From the NCBI GenBank assembly GCA_942493335.1, contig OW818693.1:558001-622000 (forward strand): a stretch of DNA of 64,000 nt, read 5' to 3'. Source of the stretch: JAEWSN01 sp942493335. GTDB lineage: Bacteria; Bacillota; Clostridia; DSM-8532. This document shows positions 53,204-61,401 of this stretch, piece by piece. The notes beneath the pieces were generated by a model, which was given only the letters and a program-made list of their open reading frames with translations, had not been told where the DNA came from and ran no database searches. Every line of letters begins with the position of its first letter. The stretch's first letter is position 1. A program made the position numbers and the translations under genes.

Positions 53204-54025
53204 TCACACATCATGAAGTGACACATTCCCCCGGAAATTCCTTGTCGTTTCCACCTTCCCGGTAGCGATCCATTCGCAGGCCCGCACGAACATGATCCGG
53301 AACGGGAGCGGCGCCCACGAGGCCATTGTATCCTCCCCCAGCCCATGCCCGGTATAAAAGGGCCAGACATGCCCGAGTCCCTGATTGTAGGTTCTCCCCC
53401 GTCCGTATTGTCCGATGATCGCGATCGGCTCATCCATCCCGGTACCGGGTTGTCCATGGCGGGAAACGACACCCGGATCGGACCAGGCCGTAGCCAGGGT
53501 CTGAGCTGGCACCCCATGGGGATTCTCCATCGTACAGAACACTTCATCGCGCGTATCGAAATCCGGCAGTCCCAACATGATGGGGTGTTCCTTTTCACGA
53601 ATCTCAATGTGGTGGTTTCCATAGTCGCCGTGTGTCGTTTTCTCACGCCACAGATGCCCGGACATTCGCTCGAAACCCTCCCACGAGGCCATTCCGGCCG
53701 CCGGCCAGTAACACGGGTGGTCCCCGTGCATCAGCAGAAAGCCCGCTCCTTCCGCTACGGCGGTTTCCAACTTCTCCTGTTCCCATCGCACGTTGAAGCG
53801 CCAGTTTCCGCAGTTGAAAACAAAAGCCTCAGCTTCCCGGATCCTGTCTCCCGCAAGGTATTCGTCGAATCCGACTTGACCCAGCCGCGGATCGTCGCAG
53901 ACCCTCAACACGTCAAATGCGCACGAATGATCCAGCAGGCGCAGCGCAGCCCGCGCGACACGGTGCACGTCGTGGCCTCCCTCATGGACATCGCCCAGCA
54001 GATAATGCAGTTTGATGCGGTTCAT
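53204..54025 (-). CDS. ThuA-like domain protein
   Basis: 273 residues, no signal peptide. Class-I glutamine amidotransferase-like fold of the ThuA (trehalose utilisation) family: LLGDVHEGGHDVHRV at the start, GGHD at 16-19, FLLMHGDHPCYWPAAG and GRGRTYNQGLGHVWPFYTGH near the end, with HPIMLGLPDF between. Family members act in sugar metabolism, with activity poorly defined. Lies between the small gene at 54132 and the MDR gene, all minus strand. Confidence 0.87.
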   Translation of the reverse strand: MNRIKLHYLLGDVHEGGHDVHRVARAALRLLDHSCAFDVLRVCDDPRLGQVGFDEYLAGDRIREAEAFVFNCGNWRFNVRWEQEKLETAVAEGAGFLLMHGDHPCYWPAAGMASWEGFERMSGHLWREKTTHGDYGNHHIEIREKEHPIMLGLPDFDTRDEVFCTMENPHGVPAQTLATAWSDPGVVSRHGQPGTGMDEPIAIIGQYGRGRTYNQGLGHVWPFYTGHGLGEDTMASWAPLPFRIMFVRACEWIATGKVETTRNFRGNVSLHDV

Positions 54026-54131
54026 CCTATTCCTGTCCTTTCTTCGTCACAAGCGGCAGGTATCGGTTACTTTCCGATCAGCAGCCAAATTCTGCTTCCA
54101 GCCATTCAATATCCAAGGCTCTTCCTGCCAG

Positions 54132-54374
54132 TCAGCGTGGCAGAGATTTGTTCGACTCAGACGGCAGGTGTTCGTCCGCCTCACGCAGCAGAAAATCCCG
54201 CTTCGAGGCACGTGAGACAAAGCGGTCGACGGCAATCAGCGCAACAGCCGCAATGAGTTCGGCCTGACGAAGCATCGCCTCATCCTTCCCGAAGCAAGCC
54301 TCGAAATTCCCGCCGGGCATGGTCAGTTCACGCTTCACTTCCTGCATCAGTTCCTGATAATCCAGACGATTCAT
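54132..54374 (-). CDS. Small helical protein of unknown function
   Basis: 80 residues; a good ribosome site (GAGGAGG) precedes ATG. Helical, with LIAAVALIAVDRFVSRASK as a possible amphipathic helix. Not recognised. Start overlaps the stop of a possible small upstream ORF (ATGA), and the ThuA-like gene follows at 107 bases. Confidence 0.65.
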   Translation of the reverse strand: MNRLDYQELMQEVKRELTMPGGNFEACFGKDEAMLRQAELIAAVALIAVDRFVSRASKRDFLLREADEHLPSESNKSLPR

Positions 54375-54601
54375 GCGTTTTTTCCTCCTCTGTTGCGAAT
54401 AGGTCCACCAAAGAAACCATCAACATTTCGGATGCTCCAGCGCTCGTTCTCCTCGCCGGAAGGAGCCCGAGTGAAGCCCATGCAAAGGTTTTCGTGCGTG
54501 CTGGGCTCAGGATCGTCCTTCAGGGAGCGCACTGCGTCTAAAGAAAGCACCCTGGCGAATTTTTTGTTCCTGAAACGATTTTTGTAAGCGCTTTCACTCA
54601 T
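54371..54601 (-). CDS. Doubtful 76-codon ORF upstream of the small helical gene
   Basis: 76 codons, Arg/Asn/Lys-rich product without recognised domain. No ribosome site precedes ATG 54601, and a cre-like palindrome (54584-54597) and the predicted transcript start (about 54597) lie within its first codons. The region may be only a leader. A later start (Met41) is possible. Kept at low confidence because its end overlaps the next gene as ATGA. Confidence 0.35.
   Translation of the reverse strand: MSESAYKNRFRNKKFARVLSLDAVRSLKDDPEPSTHENLCMGFTRAPSGEENERWSIRNVDGFFGGPIRNRGGKNA
54584..54597. promoter_or_regulatory. cre-like catabolite repression site
   Basis: TGTAAGCGCTTTCA matches the CcpA cre consensus TGWAANCGNTNWCA at every defined position. 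It lies at the predicted start of the minus-strand transcript (-10 box at 54604-54609), a repressing position. Confidence 0.7.
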
Positions 54602-54603
54602 GA

Positions 54604-54632
54604 AGTCTATTCAGAAGATCAAGAATTGTCAA
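54604..54632 (-). promoter_or_regulatory. Probable promoter of the ThuA/MDR operon
   Basis: Minus-strand perfect TTGACA (54627-54632) and TAGACT (54604-54609), 17-base spacer, directly followed by the cre-like site. Confidence 0.6.
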
Positions 54633-54735
54633 CATCGAAATATGCATTACGATGTTCATTCCGTCATGACGTTGATTTTGTACATCCTACACAAGATATT
54701 CCATCATTCTTGCAAATCGGATTTTCAGCGAATCA

Positions 54736-54764
54736 TTGAAACCGTTTTCATTATCTGAGATACT
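54736..54764 (+). promoter_or_regulatory. Possible promoter of the VOC gene
   Basis: TTGAAA (54736-54741) and GATACT (54759-54764), 17-base spacer, about 70 bases before ATG 54833. Confidence 0.45.
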
Positions 54765-54832
54765 GATGACATTTCATACTGTTTCTGCTAAAAGGCTACT
54801 TTCTGGCAAAATGACTCGAAGGGAGAACCACC

Positions 54833-55261
54833 ATGAACCACAAACCACTCAGCCTCGGCCTGCACCACATCGGCATGCGGTCGGAGAATCTTGATAAAAG
54901 TCTTTCATTCTACGTCGACGGACTCGGAATGTCCATTGCGCTGGAATTCGACTGGGAGAACGGTGGCCGCGCCGTTTTGCTCGACATGGGCAACAATGGC
55001 TATCTGGAGATCAGCAACGATGGCGGTCCTGAACCCCTCGGCCGTCTGACCCATCTCGCGCTTGAGGTGGAGGACTGCGAGGAAGCATTCCGCCGTGCAG
55101 TCGCATCTGGTGGCATCCCAAAGGGAATGCCGCATCGTTCTCTGGTGATTCAGGCGAAGCCTGCTCCCTGGGAGCTGATTTCGGTGTATGTGATCGGGCC
55201 TGATGGCGAGGAGATTGAGTTTGTACAGACGGTGTCGGGGCCGTTTGCCGTACCGAAATAG
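54833..55261 (+). CDS. Glyoxalase/VOC superfamily protein
   Basis: 142 residues; GGGAGAACC precedes ATG. VOC fold: LHHIGMRSENLDKSLSFYVDGLG, LDMGNNGYLEIS, LTHLALEVEDCEEAF, VYVIGPDGEEIEFVQ. A metal site is suggested by His12, Glu60, His74 and Glu129. Substrate unknown; members include glyoxalases, dioxygenases and resistance proteins. Divergent from the ThuA/MDR group and followed directly by a folded non-coding stretch. Confidence 0.88.
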   Translation: MNHKPLSLGLHHIGMRSENLDKSLSFYVDGLGMSIALEFDWENGGRAVLLDMGNNGYLEISNDGGPEPLGRLTHLALEVEDCEEAFRRAVASGGIPKGMPHRSLVIQAKPAPWELISVYVIGPDGEEIEFVQTVSGPFAVPK

Positions 55262-55262
55262 A

Positions 55263-55515
55263 GATGCGGTTGGGGCGAATTCTGCTCTTGTGCAAGCGTG
55301 GGACAGAACGCAGCATCCAACTCATCGCCGTCCTCAAAACGGCGACAGATGCCAATCGATTCGGGGATGGAAAAACATGCCGGACGCCGCTATTCGCCAT
55401 CTCGAGCGGTTCCGCAGGAAACGCGGGACTTCAGCATGGCTCAGAGCGGCTCAATTCCCCGTCCAGGGGAATTGCCGGCGTTTATCCATCCCCGAATCCG
55501 CATCTGTCTGTTTTT
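55263..55515 (+). ncRNA. Candidate structured RNA or palindromic element
   Basis: No gene. By eye the plus strand folds into a long interrupted helix: GACAGATGC (55344-55352) with 55500-55508; GATTCGGGGATGGA (55358-55371) with 55485-55498, a perfect 14 bp; AAAC (55373-55376) with GTTT (55480-55483); GCCGG (55379-55383) with CCGGC (55475-55479). Inside are GCCGCT/AGCGGC (55386-55391, 55445-55450), GCCAT/ATGGC (55396-55400, 55436-55440), a small hairpin at 55406-55424, and a separate CAATTCCCC/GGGGAATTG stem (55452-55474). A T-run follows at 55511-55515. Further short hairpins lie upstream (55326-55344). It could be an RNA gene with terminator, or a mobile-element remnant; no known family was recognised. 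Confidence 0.45.
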
Positions 55516-55608
55516 GCGGAGTGCTCCTCCTCGGATGCTACGTTCTGTCCAGGAACGTGCAACGTAAAAAGAACGTATCAAGAAGTACGAGGACGTGAAC
55601 AAATAGAA
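55516..55608. other. Intergenic remainder before the htpG terminator
   Basis: No gene. Holds one small hairpin (ACGTTC and GAACGT arms near 55540-55557). An ORF can be read through the whole 55264-55653 stretch but its codons coincide with the paired arms and it has no ribosome site. Confidence 0.5.
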
Positions 55609-55648
55609 CAAAAAAGCGGCCTATCGGATCTTTCTTCCGGTAGGCCGC
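55609..55648 (-). terminator. Terminator after htpG
   Basis: GCGGCCTATCGG (55616-55627) pairs with CCGGTAGGCCGC (55637-55648), one G-T pair; on the minus strand it is followed by six T. Confidence 0.9.
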
Positions 55649-55753
55649 ACTAATATGTTGAGATTTTATGTGGCAGGGAAACTATCACATTCTGGAATTA
55701 TAACTTTGCCACCGACTTTCAGGTACGATCGAGAGATCGCTGCCATCCATTGT

Positions 55754-57667
55754 TCAGAGAATCCTGGCAAGCAATTCGTTGCTCCGTTCGAGGAACTCCG
55801 TCATGGCCTGGCCATCCAGCGGTTTGTGGCCGAGCATGGCCAGATCGTGAATGTGACGGGCTGCGAAGGACACATCCGCTTCGCGGGAGGAATCCGCATC
55901 CAGTTCCATCAGGCGCTTGATCAGCGGGTTGCGCAAATTCAACACAAGGGTTTCCTCATTCGGGAACATGGACGACATGTCCATACCGCCGCCAAAGGAA
56001 CGGCTCATCTCGCGGAAACGGCGGGACTGCTCGGAAAGCAGGATGACAGCCGGGGTTCCATCGCTTTTCAGCGACTCTACGGAGACCTTCAGGGCATCAT
56101 TCCCCAGTGCGGTCCGGAATATCTTTTCCAGTTTCTCGGTGTGAAGCTTCTTGGTCTCTTCGCCAGGTCCGTCTTCGGACTTGAGGGTGTCCGTCAGGTC
56201 CGAGTCGATACGGGCGAATTTCACGTCGTGATTCTTTTCCTCGAGGAAGCTGATGAAATGGTTGTCGATCATCGTGTCCAACACCACGGCTTCCATTCCG
56301 TGCTCCTTGAACATGCGGACATACTGTGCCTGCTGCTTCTCGTCATTCACATAATAGACGACGTTCTTGTGCTTGCCTTCCACGCTTTCCAGGTATTCGG
56401 GCAAGGTGATATGACGGCCATCCGTGGTCTTGTAGATCACGATGTCCTTTACTTTCTCGTAGAACTTGTCCTCGCGCATGCAGCCATACTTGACGAACGG
56501 GTGGATGTCAGACCAATAGCGGACGTAATCCTCGTTCTCCTTCTTGTGCAGCAACTGCAGCTTGTCCGCCACCTTCTTGGTGATGTGGCCGGAAATCTTG
56601 TGCACATACCCTTCGTTCTGCAGGAAGCTGCGGGACACGTTCAACGGGAGATCCGGGCAGTCCAGCACGCCCTTGAGCAGCATGAGGAATTCCGGGATGA
56701 CTTCCTTGATGTTGTCCGCCACGTAGACCTGATTGTAAAAGAGCTTGATCTTTCCTTCGCTGGTCTCGAATTCGTGCTTCAGCTTCGGGAAATAGATGAT
56801 GCCCTTCATGTTGAACGGATAGTCCATATTCACGTGGATCCAGAAAAGCGGATCGTTGAAGTCCATGAACACTTCCTTGTAGAAGGCCTTGTATTCCTCG
56901 TCCGTGCAGTCGCGCGGGTTCTTGAGCCATAGGGGGTTCGGGTTGTTCACCGGCTTGGCGGCGGCTTCCTCGAGAACCTCCTCATCTCCTTCCTTTTCCG
57001 CTTTCTTGAGTTCCTTCTTGGAAAGCGGTTCTTCATCCGCATCCGTGAAGAAGATCTCATATTGCAGGAAAGAGAAGTATTTTTTCAGCACTTCGCGCGT
57101 GGTGAAGGATTCCAGATACTCCTTGGAATCCTCGTTCAGGAACAGCGTGATGGACGTACCGACTTCCTTGCGCTCCGACGCACCCATCTCATACTCGGTG
57201 TCGCCGGTGCTCTCCCAGCTTACCGCCTCGGCGCCGGGATTGAACGACAGGGTGTCGATCCGGACACGTGTGGATACCATGAAGGAGGAGTAGAACCCAA
57301 GACCGAAATGGCCGATGATCTGCTGATCGTCAGTCTTGTCCTTGTATTTTTCCAAAAAGTCCTGGGCGCCGGAAAAGGCGACCTGGTTGATGTAAGTGCG
57401 GACCTCCTCCGCAGTCATGCCGAGTCCATTATCGGAAATGACAAGGGTGCCATCCTTTTTGCTTACGGTCACATCGATACGACCGGCAAAGGATTCGGGA
57501 AGCACTTCCTCCCCCATGGCGCCCAATTTGCGGCGTTTGGAGATCGCGTCGGATGCATTTGATACGATTTCACGGATGAAGATGTCCTTCTCGGAATACA
57601 GCCATTTCTTGATGATGGGGAGAAGATTCTCCGTATGGATGGATATGCTGCCTTTTTCGATTGCCAT
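55754..57667 (-). CDS. htpG: Molecular chaperone HtpG (Hsp90)
   Basis: 637 residues from ATG 57667 (GGGAGGA upstream). ATP-dependent cytosolic chaperone. Seen: GHKL ATPase with IREIVSNASDAISKRR, ISDNGLGMTAEEV, GHFGLGFYSSFMV; middle domain with the catalytic-loop arginine (SRSFLQNEGYVHKI) and PLNVSRSFLQ; and a C-terminal dimerisation domain. An insertion of charged residues (EKEGDEEVLEEAAAKP) lies at about 213-232, as in eukaryote-like forms. Preceded by a promoter and a CIRCE operator. Confidence 0.97.
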   Translation of the reverse strand: MAIEKGSISIHTENLLPIIKKWLYSEKDIFIREIVSNASDAISKRRKLGAMGEEVLPESFAGRIDVTVSKKDGTLVISDNGLGMTAEEVRTYINQVAFSGAQDFLEKYKDKTDDQQIIGHFGLGFYSSFMVSTRVRIDTLSFNPGAEAVSWESTGDTEYEMGASERKEVGTSITLFLNEDSKEYLESFTTREVLKKYFSFLQYEIFFTDADEEPLSKKELKKAEKEGDEEVLEEAAAKPVNNPNPLWLKNPRDCTDEEYKAFYKEVFMDFNDPLFWIHVNMDYPFNMKGIIYFPKLKHEFETSEGKIKLFYNQVYVADNIKEVIPEFLMLLKGVLDCPDLPLNVSRSFLQNEGYVHKISGHITKKVADKLQLLHKKENEDYVRYWSDIHPFVKYGCMREDKFYEKVKDIVIYKTTDGRHITLPEYLESVEGKHKNVVYYVNDEKQQAQYVRMFKEHGMEAVVLDTMIDNHFISFLEEKNHDVKFARIDSDLTDTLKSEDGPGEETKKLHTEKLEKIFRTALGNDALKVSVESLKSDGTPAVILLSEQSRRFREMSRSFGGGMDMSSMFPNEETLVLNLRNPLIKRLMELDADSSREADVSFAARHIHDLAMLGHKPLDGQAMTEFLERSNELLARIL

Positions 57668-57803
57668 TGATGTTCCTCCCAAGAAAAAACTTCAAATTGT
57701 TGGAACGGCAGGATTTGTGCAGGATGGTCATGGACGCTTTCGGAAAGTCCGACAAACTTCCGTACATCACAGAAGACACAATCGTTGCCGGTCATATAGA
57801 TTG

Positions 57804-57832
57804 ATCTTAATCAGTAGGTCAGAGAATGTCAA
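57804..57832 (-). promoter_or_regulatory. htpG promoter
   Basis: Minus-strand perfect TTGACA (57827-57832) and TAAGAT (57804-57809), 17-base spacer. The CIRCE palindrome begins 8 bases upstream of the -35 box. Confidence 0.7.
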
Positions 57833-57840
57833 TATGAAAA

Positions 57841-57867
57841 TTGGCACTCTCGTCTCGAGAGTGCCAA
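57841..57867. promoter_or_regulatory. CIRCE element (HrcA operator), also a terminator-like hairpin
   Basis: TTGGCACTC, nine bases, GAGTGCCAA: matches CIRCE (TTAGCACTC-N9-GAGTGCTAA) with a symmetrical change at one position in each arm. The stem extends inward to 13 bp in all with a TCT loop, and on the minus strand TTTT follows, as in a terminator for the divIVA transcript. hrcA itself is not in the window. Confidence 0.85.
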
Positions 57868-57908
57868 TCAGATGTTCGAAATGATCCTTGTTTTCCTTGT
57901 CTTGACGC

Positions 57909-58418
57909 TTACTTTCCTACAACCGTCAAGTTCTCCCGTGCAGATTTCCGGACCGGTTCAAATTCCGGCTCATCCTCCGTCAATCCCTGAACCAGCCGGA
58001 TCTGCGCTTGAAGAAGACTTTCCGCACGCATGCGGTATGCCATGAGCTCATGCTGGAGGCGTTCCTTCTCGAACAAGGTGCCCGATACCTGGCGGTTGGC
58101 CTGGTCCACAATCTCAAGCGCACGAATATTGGCCTCGGCAAGAATGTTCTCGGCCTGCTTCTTAGCGTTTGCCACAACCTCTTCGCTGCTTTGCTGGGCG
58201 ACGATCAGGCTGCTTTGCAGCGCTGACTCGATTCCCTTGAAATACTGCAGCTTCTCAAGCAAATCCTCGTTTCGTTCCTTCAGTTTGGTATTTTCGCGGA
58301 TATAGGCGCTGTAGTCCTCCACGACCCGCTGTACGACCTCATACACCTGGTTCTGGTGAAATCCGAGCGGTGTTTTCCGGAAGACGATGTTTTGGAGTTC
58401 ATTCGCCGTAAAATTCAT
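57909..58418 (-). CDS. divIVA: DivIVA-domain cell-division protein
   Basis: 169 residues from ATG 58418 (GGAGGGG upstream). N-terminal membrane-curvature domain with NIVFRKTPLGFHQNQVYEVV (usual F-x-K-x-x-x-G-Y/F pattern), then coiled coil (LKERNEDLLEKLQYFKGIE) and a second helical part. It localises to poles and septa. Downstream of sepF, the expected order, but YggT and the S4-domain gene that often lie between are missing. Ends 42 bases before the CIRCE/terminator hairpin. Confidence 0.92.
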   Translation of the reverse strand: MNFTANELQNIVFRKTPLGFHQNQVYEVVQRVVEDYSAYIRENTKLKERNEDLLEKLQYFKGIESALQSSLIVAQQSSEEVVANAKKQAENILAEANIRALEIVDQANRQVSGTLFEKERLQHELMAYRMRAESLLQAQIRLVQGLTEDEPEFEPVRKSARENLTVVGK

Positions 58419-58523
58419 GATGATCCCCTCCGCGCCGATCGGATGCATGAAAGCGTGGCATCCGACGACTTCCATCCAGTGGAAAAACCCAATATCCCCT
58501 TCTTTTGCCTGTATGCAAGGAGA

Positions 58524-58543
58524 GCCCTGCCATGCGGCAGGGC
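58524..58543. repeat. GC-rich hairpin between sepF and divIVA
   Basis: GCCCTGCC, loop ATGC, GGCAGGGC. Perfect 8-bp stem with no T-run after it, so possibly a processing or attenuation structure in the 198-base sepF-divIVA spacer; no gene is present there. Confidence 0.5.
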
Positions 58544-58616
58544 AAATCCAAATAGGACAACAGACCCGGTCCCCGTATACACGAAAAACCGGAAGGTTGT
58601 CGTTAAGCCTATTCCA

Positions 58617-59072
58617 TTACTTGACCCAGGAGAAGGTTCCCTTGTTGCGAACATCATCGCGAAGGTCGGCTGTGATGTCAACACCGTTCGGCACGGCAAT
58701 GATCACACCCGAGGACAACTTTTCCATATCGCCGTCGATGCAATAGACAGCGCCGGAAAGAAAGTCCACCATGCGTTGCGCAAGCTGCGGCTCCGTCTTT
58801 TCGACGTTCATGATGACGGTGCTGCGCGCACGCAGATGGTCAACCAGTTCCTTCATTTCGAGGATGTTCTGGGGGGAACGGATAATCACTTTTCGATCTG
58901 TCGGAGCGCCAAGCGGCACCACTTTTCCCTGCGGGCGTCCTTTGGGCATGCTGCGGGCCGTTTCGGAAACGGATGCGGTTTCTTCCGGCATCGTGTCGTC
59001 GTACAGGTCCTCTTCATTTTCCTGGGATTCCCAACCAAAAAAATCGAGCAGTTTGTTGATAGCTCCAGCCAT
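58617..59072 (-). CDS. sepF: Cell-division protein SepF
   Basis: 151 residues. N-terminal amphipathic helix (MAGAINKLLDFFGW) for membrane binding, acidic linker, then the SepF domain (KVIIRSPQNILEMKELVDHL, DFLSGAVYCIDGDMEKLSSG, FLVTP-like IIAVPNGVDI). It anchors FtsZ to the membrane. Downstream of yggS, the standard Bacillota order. Confidence 0.95.
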   Translation of the reverse strand: MAGAINKLLDFFGWESQENEEDLYDDTMPEETASVSETARSMPKGRPQGKVVPLGAPTDRKVIIRSPQNILEMKELVDHLRARSTVIMNVEKTEPQLAQRMVDFLSGAVYCIDGDMEKLSSGVIIAVPNGVDITADLRDDVRNKGTFSWVK

Positions 59073-59152
59073 GATGGATTCCTCCGCTTTTCCTTCGTAA
59101 CTTTATGTCATGACCAAAGGTCCGACATTCTTTCGTAGGCCCTTTCGGGCAA

Positions 59153-59863
59153 TCAGCCGGGTCGGGAACCAAAAATGGCCGTCCCGATCCGTACCAGAGT
59201 GGCACCTTCTTCCACGGCAACACAAAAATCATTGCTCATTCCCATGGACAGGTGCTCGATAGAAACATTATCCAACTTCATGGAACGCATGTCAACAGCC
59301 AAATCCCGGAGTCCGCGGAAAAAGGGACGTGCGCGTTCCGGATCCTCCGCGTATGGCGCCACGGTCATCAACCCGCGCACGAGAATGCACCCGGTGGCGG
59401 ATGCGGCCCGCAGCAATTCCACCACCCGCTCCGGGGGGACCCCGGCTTTCGAGGATTCCCCGGAGACATTCACCTCCACCAGTGCTTCCCACCGGCAACC
59501 GTCCCGTGCGGAAATTCGTGCCATTTCCTCGATCAATTCCATCCGGTCCAGCGAATGCAGGAGGAGTTTGCGACCTGCCAGCTGGCGAACCTTGTTGGTC
59601 TGAAGGCGACCGATGAAGTGCCATTCCGCAGAATCCGGAAATGCGGCTGATTTGCGGAGGAATTCCTGGACCCTGTTCTCTCCGAAGCGGGTTGCGCCTT
59701 GCCGGAAGGCGGCTTCCATCAAAGGGATATCCACAGTCTTGCTTACTGCGATGAGCTTGACCTCTTCCGGATCTCTCCCACATCGAACAGCCGCATCAAC
59801 CAAATCTCTTCGGATGACGTCAAGACGACCCGACAAGATCACGTCATAATCCAATTCATTCAT
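59153..59863 (-). CDS. yggS: PLP-binding protein YggS/YlmE (PLP homeostasis)
   Basis: 236 residues from ATG 59863. Alanine-racemase-like barrel carrying PLP without catalytic partner domain. Seen: VKLIAVSKTVDIPLMEAAF with the PLP lysine, RFGENRVQEFLRK, WHFIGRLQTNKVRQL, EVNVSGESSKAG, LSMGMSNDF, RIGTAIFG. Maintains PLP levels. Between the HlyD-like gene and sepF. Confidence 0.95.
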   Translation of the reverse strand: MNELDYDVILSGRLDVIRRDLVDAAVRCGRDPEEVKLIAVSKTVDIPLMEAAFRQGATRFGENRVQEFLRKSAAFPDSAEWHFIGRLQTNKVRQLAGRKLLLHSLDRMELIEEMARISARDGCRWEALVEVNVSGESSKAGVPPERVVELLRAASATGCILVRGLMTVAPYAEDPERARPFFRGLRDLAVDMRSMKLDNVSIEHLSMGMSNDFCVAVEEGATLVRIGTAIFGSRPG

Positions 59864-59896
59864 CTCCGCATCCCCTGTTGTCCACTTTCGCCTGTT

Positions 59897-59973
59897 CATG
59901 CATCAGGCCTGCACTCACGGCCGCATCCCCTGATCCATGCGTCAGGTCTGCACTCACTTCTGCATCACCTGTC
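59897..59973. repeat. Two tandem 38-39 bp repeats between hlyD-like gene and yggS
   Basis: CATGCATCAGGCCTGCACTC and CATGCGTCAGGTCTGCACTC begin units at 59897 and 59936; the second unit extends into the end of the upstream gene. Confidence 0.7.
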
Positions 59974-61276
59974 CATCGAGAACACCGTCCGGGTTCTGAA
60001 GGTACAGGTCGTATACGCTGATTCCTTCTCCTGATTTCGGATGATCCAGGTTCTCTATGATCGCCCAGGAATCCTGGATGCCAAGAACATGGACACGACG
60101 CAACGCGGCCCTGTTCATACGCAGAAGCATGAGATCCGCGGTCCCATCCACACTGTTGCGGTTGAACAGCGCTTTCTGCGGCACCTTCATTCCCTCCAGG
60201 CTTTGAAGGATCAAATCACCGGACACCTTGCGAAGTTCCATCGTCTGTTCAACATAACGCGTCATGCGGCCAATGATGAGCGCATTGCCCTTGTTTTCCG
60301 CATCCGACCGCACCGCCTCCAGAATCAACGGAATCCGCGTCGATACGTTCTTGATTTCCACCATCACGACGGCCTGTGTTTTCTGAAGCTTCGCCGCTTC
60401 GAGCCGATTGGCAAGGGTCTTGGCCGTTTTCGCATCCGCCTGGAATGCAAACCAGCATACATCGTTATAGACAAGTTTTCCGTAGGGTTCATCCTTTTTG
60501 ACCTGCATGTCCTCCGGGGTCACCCAAGCATGGGAATCCACCCCGTCTGCTGGCTGCAGGGCGATGGCTCCCACTGTGAGGGTTTCGAGGCGGGCCGGGG
60601 TCCATTCGCTCTCAAACCCGTCGAAACTGTAGCAGACGATCCCGGGCTGGGATGCGGCTTGCGGCAGCATGGTCTTCATCATGCGGTTTTCAAGCTTCTG
60701 CATTTCCATCTTTTCATCATTCAGGTAACTGCCCTTGGTTTCCTTGGAGATCAGGCTTCTCGCCTTTTCATCCAGAACCCGGTTGATACTGTCCCGAATG
60801 GAAGCGATTTGACGGATATCACCCTGATTGGCGGCAAGCGACAGGCTGGCCGCCTCCCGTTCCACGGTTGCGCCAATGGCCGCGACTTCCGAATCACCTT
60901 CGGCCTTGGCCGCCTCGAAGGCACGTTTCAGCACTTCGCCTTCCGCGCTGTCGTACTGACTCACCATGTCCTTCGCGTCATTGTCGACGAACGAAGCGAT
61001 GACACCTCCGGCCGGAACCTTTTCGCCATACCGGGCCTTCGGTTTGATGATGCCGGTTTCCGGCGAACGGAGAACCAGTTCGTTTCGGATGAACACGCCG
61101 CTGACCGGGACCTTCATCTCCAGTTTATCCTCCTGGATGATTCCGCTCTCCACACCAGGCGTAAAGAACCACTTCCACATGGCCGGCACGTAAAGGACCA
61201 TCACAAAAAGCAGCAACAATCCTGCCAGACCGCCTCGTCTGCCCTTTTTGCGTCTCCTGACCACTTTGTTGGCCAT
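59954..61276 (-). CDS. HlyD-like membrane-anchored protein of the sepF cluster
   Basis: 440 residues from ATG 61276 (GGAGGAACG upstream). Basic N-terminus (KVVRRRKKGRRG), one membrane helix (about 17-38), then a HlyD/AcrA-like outside domain with a beta strand (VSGVFIRNELVLRSP..KPKARYGEKVPAGGVI) and a helical hairpin. Such proteins are common next to yggS-sepF in Clostridia; function unknown, possibly cell-envelope related. No ABC-transporter gene accompanies it. Confidence 0.85.
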   Translation of the reverse strand: MANKVVRRRKKGRRGGLAGLLLLFVMVLYVPAMWKWFFTPGVESGIIQEDKLEMKVPVSGVFIRNELVLRSPETGIIKPKARYGEKVPAGGVIASFVDNDAKDMVSQYDSAEGEVLKRAFEAAKAEGDSEVAAIGATVEREAASLSLAANQGDIRQIASIRDSINRVLDEKARSLISKETKGSYLNDEKMEMQKLENRMMKTMLPQAASQPGIVCYSFDGFESEWTPARLETLTVGAIALQPADGVDSHAWVTPEDMQVKKDEPYGKLVYNDVCWFAFQADAKTAKTLANRLEAAKLQKTQAVVMVEIKNVSTRIPLILEAVRSDAENKGNALIIGRMTRYVEQTMELRKVSGDLILQSLEGMKVPQKALFNRNSVDGTADLMLLRMNRAALRRVHVLGIQDSWAIIENLDHPKSGEGISVYDLYLQNPDGVLDGQVMQK

Positions 61277-61401
61277 CCCGTTCCTCCGACCGACACCGGT
61301 TGGTGTCCCTTTGTCATTCGCGTCATGCCTGTCACACGCGGTCCCGTTCATCCGGCAGTACCCGTGGCTCCCGCTTGTTCAGATCCCGAAACCAACGCCC
61401 T

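Noticed and set aside
55264..55653. 129-codon plus-strand gene after the VOC gene
   Set aside because: The frame runs through perfectly paired arms and a T-run, lacks a ribosome site and has no recognised domain; a structured non-coding stretch explains it better.
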